Source: JBBDIK01 sp964640385
GTDB taxonomy: Bacteria; Actinomycetota; UBA4738; JBBDHU01
Direction: 5' to 3'
Assembly (NCBI GenBank): GCA_964640385.1
Contig: CAZXFL010000064.1
Location: forward strand, 1-5,026
DNA: 5,026 bases
The notes beneath the pieces were generated by a model. It saw only the letters and a list, made by a program, of their open reading frames with translations. It had not been told where the DNA came from and ran no database searches. Positions 1-5,026 of this stretch are shown here, piece after piece. Within the stretch, counting starts at the first letter, position 1, and every line of letters starts with the position of its first letter. The position numbers were made by a program, and so were the translations under genes.

Positions 1-258
1 GATCACTACGCCACGGACGATTCCCGGAACGCCCAACCGAATGATGGCCCAGTCGCGCCCCGGCAAACGCCGGCGGCGGGTCTCCCAGCCGTCCATCCAC
101 TTGCCGCGCTCGGTGTACACGCCCTCGCGCCATTCGGGAGGATTGGGCTTGATGAGCCCTTCCTTGGGAGCAAAGAACTCGTCGTTCGCGGCGATCACGG
201 CGCCGCCAAGGCGCTCCGCGGCGAGGTCGGGAAGATCGATAAACATGGACCGGATCAT
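1..258 (-). CDS. alc: Allantoicase, N-terminal part (runs off the left edge)
   Basis: Allantoicase (allantoate amidinohydrolase, EC 3.5.3.4) splits allantoate into ureidoglycolate and urea in the cytoplasm during purine breakdown. The reverse strand reads 86 uninterrupted codons to the window edge. Recognisable family blocks are DLAAERLGGAVIAANDEFFA (about residues 10-29), GKWMDGWETRRRR (about 52-64) and DWAIIRLGVPGIVRGVV (about 68-84), in the usual order and spacing for the N-terminal half of the first allantoicase domain. Full-length proteins are about 330-350 residues, so roughly three quarters is missing beyond the window. Two in-frame ATGs are possible, at 258 and 246. I prefer 258 because it overlaps the stop of the upstream fragment (ATGA), which fits translational coupling; neither has a strong Shine-Dalgarno sequence. 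Family assignment is firm; the exact start is not. Confidence 0.88.
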   Translation of the reverse strand, partial: MIRSMFIDLPDLAAERLGGAVIAANDEFFAPKEGLIKPNPPEWREGVYTERGKWMDGWETRRRRLPGRDWAIIRLGVPGIVRGVVI

Positions 259-344
259 AGCGATCCGAACGCCGGCCGGCCACCGGCGTAGGTGGCCCGG
301 ACCCGGCCGAACAGTTCGCGGCCCGTGTAGGGCGTGGAGATCCC
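255..344 (-). pseudogene. Allantoinase-like C-terminal fragment
   Basis: The last 29 codons of this frame contain STPYTGRELFGRVRATY followed by AGGRPAFGSL and a TGA stop. This resembles the end of allantoinase and related cyclic amidohydrolases, where a 'PY.GR.L.G.V..T...G' segment forms the C-terminal beta strands after the TIM barrel. Allantoinase opens allantoin to allantoate, the substrate of the next gene, so the pairing makes sense. The stop overlaps the allantoicase start in an ATGA. Upstream of about 344 the same frame stays open but becomes low-complexity Ala/Arg/Gly sequence, and none of the expected preceding barrel or HRH-like residues appear. The enzyme is therefore truncated, frameshifted or rearranged here. 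It could also be another amidohydrolase, such as a hydantoinase; the neighbour favours allantoinase. Confidence 0.45.
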
Positions 345-536
345 TCGCCGCACCGATCGCCCATCCGCTCCCGCAGCGGCTCGAGCCCGCGCACCAGCTC
401 CCGCGCACGCGATCAAGGTCCTCGCGGGAACATGGTGCCACTCCCGTTCCTCCGGTCCGCACCCCGCTGGCGTTCCCCACCATGATGCCCGTCCGCGCAC
501 CCAGGTGGGAGTATGGTGGCACCGGCCGCCACCTAG
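345..536. other. Region without an intact gene; broken coding-like fragments
   Basis: No convincing complete gene lies here. On the minus strand, pieces in different frames look coding. SREDLDRV (about 438-415) would join ARELVRGLEPLRERMGDR (about 411-358) if one base were restored, and the second piece has strongly G/C third positions like a real GC-rich gene. I cannot assign it to a family. On the plus strand, the frame of the following gene is closed by TGA at 483 and TAG at 534. The region also carries inverted repeats, listed separately. It must hold the promoters of both the leftward ureide genes and the rightward kinase-containing unit if these are divergent, but I see no clear -35/-10 pair. 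Confidence 0.4.
503..533. repeat. Overlapping inverted repeats with a shared 3' arm
   Basis: AGGTGG at 503-508 is complementary to CCACCT at 529-534. GGTGGC at 515-520 is complementary to GCCACC at 528-533, giving a 6-bp stem with a 7-base loop. The two pairings use the same downstream arm and cannot form together. In addition, GGTGCCAC at 434-441 is complementary to GTGGCACC at 516-523. There is no U-run after the stem, so it is not a standard intrinsic terminator. The structure lies just ahead of the gene that opens at 537 and could act in its leader, or could be chance in GC-rich DNA. Confidence 0.35.
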
Positions 537-560
537 CCGCGGCAGCCCCCAGCAGATGGG

Positions 561-1067
561 GTGGGGATCTACCCCCCCCCGCCCACGGGCCCGACGAAGG
601 TCCGGGAGGGGACGAACGGTTGCACCTGCATGGTGAGCCGCGACCTGCACGAGGGCAGCCTCTATCCGATCTGTTTCGACCAGGAGGCCACGCGGTCGGT
701 CTTCCAGCAGGAATTGATGGAGCTGCAGCTTCGTTTCGAGGGAAAGCGTGAAACGGAGGTCAAAGCGGCGGTCGCCGCAGCCTATGCCGCGGGGAGGCTC
801 ACGGCGCCCACGCGGCCCGCGATCAGCTATATGATGTCGTCCCGCCAGGTGCTGTTCTCCTCGCCCCTCGCCGAGGGCCGTCGGGTCGGCGCCTGGCATC
901 CGCACCTGATGATCTCCCTGCCGTACGCGAGCCACGAACAATTCGGCCTGGTTCCGAACTCGAGCGTCGAGGTAATGCAACTCGACCGCAGCGGAGAGGC
1001 GGGAGCACAATTGATCGTGCCTCCGCCGCGGCGGGCTGGCCTTTCGGTGGAATCCGAGGTAACCTGA
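561..1067 (+). CDS. Conserved hypothetical protein, probably lacking its N-terminus
   Basis: I do not know a function. The sequence resembles, from memory, a family of small exported proteins in Gemmatimonadota and Acidobacteriota with a conserved core. Visible blocks, counted from GTG 561, are KVREGTNGCTCMVSRD (13-28), YPICFDQEATR (35-45), APTRPAISYMMS (82-93) and GAWHPHLMISLPYA (110-123). Three cysteines (21, 23, 38) and the HPH pair stand out and could bind metal or form a disulfide. Residues 49-79 look helical. Relatives normally begin with a signal peptide and about 30 more residues; here the frame is open only from 537, after TAG at 534. The GTG lacks a good ribosome-binding site and a run of nine C (572-580) follows it. 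The 5' end is therefore probably decayed, frameshifted or misread, and ATG 630 would cut into the conserved core. The next gene starts 23 bases after the stop, suggesting cotranscription. Confidence 0.7.
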   Translation: MGIYPPPPTGPTKVREGTNGCTCMVSRDLHEGSLYPICFDQEATRSVFQQELMELQLRFEGKRETEVKAAVAAAYAAGRLTAPTRPAISYMMSSRQVLFSSPLAEGRRVGAWHPHLMISLPYASHEQFGLVPNSSVEVMQLDRSGEAGAQLIVPPPRRAGLSVESEVT

Positions 1068-1090
1068 ACTGCTCCCGGCAGGAAGGCACT

Positions 1091-2167
1091 ATGCTCAGCG
1101 TCACACCGCGGGCCCTCCTCGCCCTGCTCGTCCCGTTCGCCCTTCCAGCAGTCGCTCAGGATTCCGCCCAAGCCGGCGGCGGTCCGAAGCCGCCCAAGCG
1201 GCTGTGGACGGCGCTCGATCCGGTCAGTTTCAGGATCACCACCGACTTCAAGCAGGTGTTCCGGGACCGGGACACCACCAAGCAGGAGTGGGTTCCCGGG
1301 ACCTTCTCGTTCACCGACGGAGACCGCACCGTCACCGTGCCGGCGGAGATCACCACTCGGGGACACATCCGGCTCAAGTACTGCAGCTTCACGATGCTCA
1401 AAGTCAGGCTCCCCAACGATTCGCTCAAGGGGACACTGTTCCAGGGCCAGGGGACGATCGAGCTCTCGACCCACTGCAAGACGGGGAACAAGCGGGTCGA
1501 GGAGGTCGTGGTCCAGGACTACCTCGCCTACCGGATCTACAATCTGCTCACCGACATGAGCTTCCGGGTGCGGCTCGGCAAGGCCACCTACGTGGACACC
1601 GGCGAGGCCGGCAAACCTCCAGTCGAGGCGTGGTCGTACTTCCTCGAGGACAAGGACGACGTGGCCAAGCGCTCCGGTGGGAAGGCGTACGAACCGGAGA
1701 GCGTCTCGGACCCCTCCAAGATGGTGTCGTGGGGCGTTGCGGAGCCCGAGCAGTCCGCCCTGATGGGCGTCTTCGCGTACATGATCGGGTTCACCGACTA
1801 CTCGCTCCCCTACCAGCACAACGCCCGCGTCATCCAGACCCCCATGGGGTTCTTCCCGGTGCCCTACGACTTCGACTGGTCGGGACTCATTGATGCGCCA
1901 TATGCCCTCCCCGACTACCGGCTCAACACCAAGTCGGTGCGCGAGCGGGTCTGGCGAGGTCCCGACTGCATCGATGACGGCCTCATGACCGCCGTGCTCG
2001 CCAAGTTCAAGGCGCAGAAGGACTCCATCTGGAGTCTCTACCAATCCCAGACGATCCTGGATCCGAAGCGGGTGAAAGAGAGCCTGGACTACCTGCAGGA
2101 GTTCTACAAGATCCTCGACGATCCTCGAAGCATCCGCCGGGAGTTGCAGGTGAAGTGCGGGACCTGA
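1091..2167 (+). CDS. Secreted protein, divergent CotH-like atypical kinase (putative)
   Basis: A 358-residue exported protein. Residues 1-22 form a signal peptide: R7, a hydrophobic core LLALLVPFALP and an AVA end, with likely cleavage before Q23. The rest resembles a family I recall only as hypothetical proteins of Gemmatimonadota. Its layout parallels CotH protein kinases: TTRGHIRLKYCSF with a following KVRL strand (88-107), FQGQGTIELSTHC (117-129), a helix with DYLAYRIYN (143-151), YFLEDKDDVAKRSGG (183-197), MIGFTDYSLPYQHNARVI (231-248) and VPYDFDWSG (257-265). In CotH the corresponding positions include an ATP-contacting Lys, a metal-binding Asp/Asn pair and the last Asp of a WDLD-like motif, so K104, E186, D236, N244, D260 and D262 are the candidates here. 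Four cysteines (98, 129, 293, 356) could form two disulfides outside the cytoplasm. AGGAAGG at 1080-1086 supports the ATG. Kinase activity is inferred; the gene and its secretion are secure. Confidence 0.85.
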   Translation: MLSVTPRALLALLVPFALPAVAQDSAQAGGGPKPPKRLWTALDPVSFRITTDFKQVFRDRDTTKQEWVPGTFSFTDGDRTVTVPAEITTRGHIRLKYCSFTMLKVRLPNDSLKGTLFQGQGTIELSTHCKTGNKRVEEVVVQDYLAYRIYNLLTDMSFRVRLGKATYVDTGEAGKPPVEAWSYFLEDKDDVAKRSGGKAYEPESVSDPSKMVSWGVAEPEQSALMGVFAYMIGFTDYSLPYQHNARVIQTPMGFFPVPYDFDWSGLIDAPYALPDYRLNTKSVRERVWRGPDCIDDGLMTAVLAKFKAQKDSIWSLYQSQTILDPKRVKESLDYLQEFYKILDDPRSIRRELQVKCGT

Positions 2168-2213
2168 TTCCTAGGCACTTGGCTCGGTGGGCGTGTCTGG
2201 CAGTTGCCGCGGC

Positions 2214-2220
2214 GGGAGGG
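2214..2220 (+). promoter_or_regulatory. Ribosome-binding site that sets the kinase start at 2231
   Basis: GGGAGGG lies 10 bases before ATG 2231, a normal spacing. An in-frame TTG at 2204 would add nine residues but has no purine-rich site ahead of it and would place this Shine-Dalgarno inside the gene. ATG 2231 also gives the usual short lead-in before the kinase domain. Confidence 0.65.
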
Positions 2221-2230
2221 CTCAGAGCGC

Positions 2231-4846
2231 ATGCCGGAGCAGGTTGAGCGACTCACGAAGGCGCTCGGAGACCGCTACCGGATCGAGCGGGAGCTCGGCC
2301 GCGGCGGCATGGGCATCGTTCTGCTTGCGCACGACCTGAAGCACGATCGACAAGTCGCGCTCAAAGCGTTGCGTCCCGACGTCGCGCAGCCGGTAAACGC
2401 GGACCGCTTTCTGCGAGAGATCCGCATCGCAGCCCAGCTCCAGCATCCGAACATCCTCGCGCTCATCGACTCCGGTGAGGCCGATGGCGTGACCTATTTC
2501 GTGATGCCGTACGTCCCCGGTGAATCGCTGCGCGAGCGACTCGATCGCGAGAAGCAGCTCAGTGTAGAGCAATCACTGGAGATCGCGCGCGAGGTCGCAG
2601 ACGCGCTCAGCTACGCGCACGCGCACGGCGTCATTCACCGCGACATCAAGCCAGAGAACATCCTGCTTGGCTCAGGCCACGCGCTCGTGACGGACTTCGG
2701 TATCGCTCGCGCGATCACCGAGGCGGCGGGGAGCAAGCTCACCGAGACGGGTATCGCCGTCGGGACGCCGGCTTACATGAGTCCCGAACAGGCCAGCGGC
2801 AGCGGCGAGCTCGATTATCGGACCGACATCTACAGCCTGGGGTGCGTCCTCTACGAGATGTTGGCGGGGGCGCCTCCGTACACGGGAAGCTACCAGGCGG
2901 TCCTGTCGCGGAAGGCGTTCGACCCGGTGCCGAGCCTCAGGGTGGTGCGCGACACGGTGCCGGTGCGCGTGGAACAGGTGGTCATGAAAGCGCTCGCGAA
3001 AGTGCCTGCCGATCGCTTCACGAGCGCGCGGCAGTTCGCCGATGCACTCGCGGGCGACGTTCGCGCCCTCGCGATGGAGCCGGACGCGAGGACGACTCGA
3101 CGGCGCTGGCTGCTCGCGGGCGCGGCCGCGGCCGTGCTGTTTATGATCGGAGCCTACGTCTTGATCGCAGGCTCCCCCTGGAGTGGAGGCGCGTCCGCGC
3201 CCGCGCGAGCGCAGTTCGCGCAGCTCACGTCGGAGTCCGGGGTCGAATGGTTCCCGAGCCTCTCTGCTGACGGCAAATGGATGGTGTACTCGGGACAACA
3301 GTCGGGGAACCGTGACATCTACCTCCAGAGCGTCGGCGGCGAGACGGCGATCAACCTCACGAAGGACTCACCGGCAGACGACGATCAGCCGGCGTTTTCT
3401 CCGGATGGAGAGCGAATCGCGTTCCGCTCCTCGCGGGACGGGGGCGGGATCTTCGTCATGGGACGCACCGGCGAAGCCGTACGGCGCGTGACGAGGACCG
3501 GGTTCAGGCCAACGTGGTCGCTCGATGGAACACAGCTCGCATTCAGCTCCGAGAACGTCGAGATGCAGCCGGGTAACTCGGAGAGCATCGGCGAGCTCTG
3601 GGTCGTGAACGCGGATGGCAGTCAGCCGCGGAAATTGCCGGTCGACGAGGCCATTCTCCCGAGCTGGTCGCCGCACGGTAAGCGCATCGCGTACACGCAT
3701 CGTCAGGGCGTCAAAGCAGAGGCCGGCCTGTGGACAATAGCGCCTGACGACCGCGCGCCGGTCGCGCTCCTGACCGATGGCTCGCGGAATTGGAGTGCGA
3801 CGTGGTCGCCGGACGGACGCTACGTGTACTACTCCAGCAATCGTGGCGGCAGCATGAATCTCTGGCGCATCGCGGTCGACGAATCCTCGGGTCGCGCGCG
3901 CGGTGAGCCGGAGCCGGTTACGACCCCCGCCACATTTCTTGCCCATCCGACCGTAGCCGGGGATGCTCGCCACATCGCGTACGTGTCGTCACAAACGTCG
4001 ATCAACATCCAACGGCTTGCGCTCGACCCAAAGTCGGGAACGGTAGTTGGAGATCCGGTCCCGGTGACCAGTGGATTACGACAGTGGTCTACCCCTGACC
4101 CATCGCCGGACGGCCAGTGGGTCGCGTTCTACACGCTCAACCAGCCTGAAGGACTGCTCTATGTTGCGCGTCCAGACGGTACGGGACTGCGGAAGCTTAC
4201 GCCGGACAGCGCGATCGACCGCATGCCGCGTTGGTCACCCGACGGAGAATGGATTTCGTTCTTCTCGAATCGCGGTGGGGAGTTGGAAATCTGGAAGATT
4301 CGCGCCGATGGCAGTGGCTTGCTGCGCCTCGTCGCCGGGAACTCGGCGTATCCGGTATGGTCGCCGGATGGCAAACGGCTCGCGGTGTCATTACGCAAGG
4401 TGCGGAACAGACAGCTAGCGCTGCTCGATCCGAGCAAGGGCGCGGAGGAGCAGCGACCGGAAATAATTCCGCGCTCCACCTTCGGTGACTTCCTCGTGAA
4501 TTCGTGGTCGCAGAACGGCGAGTTGCTGGCGGGCCAGGTCGGCAACGTTGGCGGAATGGCGACCGGCATCCTCGTGTACTCGTTCAAGACCAAGCGCTAC
4601 GAGAAGATCAGCGACGTCGGCGAATGGCCCGTGTGGCTGCCGGACAACCGGCAGATCCTCTTCGTCGCGAACAGGAACGCCTTCTATATAGTGGACACCC
4701 GCACCAAGCAGGTGCGGAAGATCTTTGCGGTCGAGCGCGACGTGATTGGCCCGCCGCGGCTCACGCGTGATGGACGGTCCGCGTACTTCATCCGTCGTGT
4801 CAACGAGGCCGACATCTGGCTTCTGACGCTGCGGCCGGAACGTTGA
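2231..4846 (+). CDS. Transmembrane Ser/Thr protein kinase with C-terminal PD40 (TolB-like) propeller
   Basis: An 871-residue Hanks-type (Pkn) kinase that should phosphorylate Ser/Thr on cytoplasmic targets in response to something bound outside. The kinase domain covers about residues 16-275 and is complete: glycine loop GRGGMG (23-28), VALK with K45, E63 of helix C, HRDIKPEN with D138 (an RD kinase), DFG with D155, a threonine-rich activation loop (T171, T173, T179), SPE at 184-186 and D199 in YRTDIYSLG. Basic RRR (290-292) precedes one membrane helix at about 293-314, so the C-terminus lies outside the membrane. Residues 337-865 carry twelve PD40-type repeats of the WSPDG..IAF kind, as in TolB propellers. 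No PASTA or forkhead domain is seen. The gap from the preceding gene is 63 bases. This fusion design is common in Gemmatimonadota and Acidobacteriota; the ligand is unknown. The codon style differs from the upstream gene, being richer in GCG, CGC and CGA. Confidence 0.96.
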   Translation: MPEQVERLTKALGDRYRIERELGRGGMGIVLLAHDLKHDRQVALKALRPDVAQPVNADRFLREIRIAAQLQHPNILALIDSGEADGVTYFVMPYVPGESLRERLDREKQLSVEQSLEIAREVADALSYAHAHGVIHRDIKPENILLGSGHALVTDFGIARAITEAAGSKLTETGIAVGTPAYMSPEQASGSGELDYRTDIYSLGCVLYEMLAGAPPYTGSYQAVLSRKAFDPVPSLRVVRDTVPVRVEQVVMKALAKVPADRFTSARQFADALAGDVRALAMEPDARTTRRRWLLAGAAAAVLFMIGAYVLIAGSPWSGGASAPARAQFAQLTSESGVEWFPSLSADGKWMVYSGQQSGNRDIYLQSVGGETAINLTKDSPADDDQPAFSPDGERIAFRSSRDGGGIFVMGRTGEAVRRVTRTGFRPTWSLDGTQLAFSSENVEMQPGNSESIGELWVVNADGSQPRKLPVDEAILPSWSPHGKRIAYTHRQGVKAEAGLWTIAPDDRAPVALLTDGSRNWSATWSPDGRYVYYSSNRGGSMNLWRIAVDESSGRARGEPEPVTTPATFLAHPTVAGDARHIAYVSSQTSINIQRLALDPKSGTVVGDPVPVTSGLRQWSTPDPSPDGQWVAFYTLNQPEGLLYVARPDGTGLRKLTPDSAIDRMPRWSPDGEWISFFSNRGGELEIWKIRADGSGLLRLVAGNSAYPVWSPDGKRLAVSLRKVRNRQLALLDPSKGAEEQRPEIIPRSTFGDFLVNSWSQNGELLAGQVGNVGGMATGILVYSFKTKRYEKISDVGEWPVWLPDNRQILFVANRNAFYIVDTRTKQVRKIFAVERDVIGPPRLTRDGRSAYFIRRVNEADIWLLTLRPER

Positions 4847-5026
4847 AAGGAGATGGCTGTTTCGGCACGACCGACAGACCGCGCTGCTGCCAGGCCTTCC
4901 AGCCGCCCACCAGCGCGCGGGCTCCTTTTCAAGCCGGTCGCGGTCCAGCGCGATTGCGCTGGTATGCGTCACCGTGCCGGGCCGTGCAGTAAGTGAGGAA
5001 GAGGGCCCGCCGGCTGACCGCCGAGT
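4800..5026 (-). pseudogene. Rhodanese-like protein, C-terminal part with broken frame
   Basis: Rhodanese domains move sulfane sulfur through a cysteine. One minus-strand frame reads SRRALFLTYCT (about 5012-4980), which resembles the strand and active-site Cys of the domain, then hits TGA at 4931-4929. After that stop it reads ARALVGGWKAWQQRGLSVVP (4922-4863), which matches the family's closing motif GGW.AW...G.PV. Between these, the expected helix appears in a second frame as THTSAIALDRDRLEKE (about 4969-4922). Joining them needs one base removed and then one base restored, so the gene is either decayed or misread. The last frame continues to TGA at 4802-4800 and overlaps the kinase 3' end by 47 bases, convergent. 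The N-terminal part lies beyond the window. The domain call rests mainly on the C-terminal motif. Confidence 0.5.
4945..4962. repeat. Perfect 7-bp hairpin between convergent genes
   Basis: CCAGCGC at 4945-4951, loop GATT at 4952-4955 and GCGCTGG at 4956-4962 form a perfect stem-loop. No T-run follows on either strand, so an intrinsic terminator is not supported, although a stem between convergent ends could still slow transcription or protect an RNA 3' end. It lies inside the rhodanese-like reading and between its two frame breaks. Confidence 0.5.

Noticed and set aside
511..530. T-box-like sequence GGTGGCACCGG
   Set aside because: It resembles the conserved T-box motif, but there is no specifier stem, antiterminator partner or aminoacyl-tRNA or amino acid gene downstream. 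GC-rich coincidence is likelier.
41..751. A 236-codon open frame on the plus strand at the left edge
   Set aside because: It lies opposite allantoicase and then runs out of frame through the hypothetical gene. Its product is Arg/Pro-rich with no family motif.
255..1010. A full 251-codon minus-strand gene ending at 255
   Set aside because: Only the last 29 or so codons resemble a real protein. From about 560 to 1010 it is antisense to the conserved plus-strand gene, and the middle is low-complexity.
827..2044. A 405-codon open frame on the minus strand opposite the CotH-like gene
   Set aside because: Its sequence is the Gly/Val/Glu/Leu-rich type produced opposite a GC-rich gene and has no recognisable domain. 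The plus strand has a signal peptide, a ribosome-binding site and conserved motifs.
2204..2230. TTG start adding nine residues to the Ser/Thr kinase
   Set aside because: It has no Shine-Dalgarno of its own, while ATG 2231 has GGGAGGG ten bases upstream.
4945..4962. Intrinsic terminator for the kinase gene
   Set aside because: The stem is only 7 bp, lies about 100 bases past the stop and has no T-run on either side.

Overview
The window is GC-rich and gene-dense. It looks like bacterial chromosomal DNA, most likely Gemmatimonadota or a similar soil phylum such as Acidobacteriota. That guess rests on gene style: a Pkn-type Ser/Thr kinase joined through one membrane helix to a long PD40 (TolB-like) propeller, beside secreted proteins of families I associate with those phyla. 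It is inference, because no rRNA or marker gene is present.

Left edge, minus strand (1-344): the first 86 codons of allantoicase (alc) run off the left end. Just upstream, joined by a 4-base ATGA overlap, is about 29 codons of an allantoinase-like C-terminus. This suggests a purine/ureide breakdown operon. The allantoinase match stops abruptly near 344.

Positions 345-536 hold no intact gene. The stretch has broken coding-like fragments and several competing inverted repeats.

Centre, plus strand (537-4846): three genes run head to tail with gaps of 23 and 63 bases, probably one transcription unit. They are (i) a conserved hypothetical protein whose N-terminus appears lost or shifted; (ii) a 358-residue secreted protein that I read as a divergent CotH-like atypical kinase; and (iii) an 871-residue transmembrane Ser/Thr kinase with an intact catalytic domain and twelve PD40-type repeats outside the membrane. 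The set points to envelope sensing and protein phosphorylation on both sides of the membrane, but the shared function is inferred.

Right edge, minus strand (4800-5026): a rhodanese-like C-terminus converges on the kinase gene. Its frame is broken twice around a perfect 7-bp hairpin.

Broken frames occur only in the flanks, while the three central genes are clean. That could mean real gene decay or lower sequence quality near contig ends. No tRNA, rRNA, CRISPR array, insertion sequence or convincing intrinsic terminator was seen.
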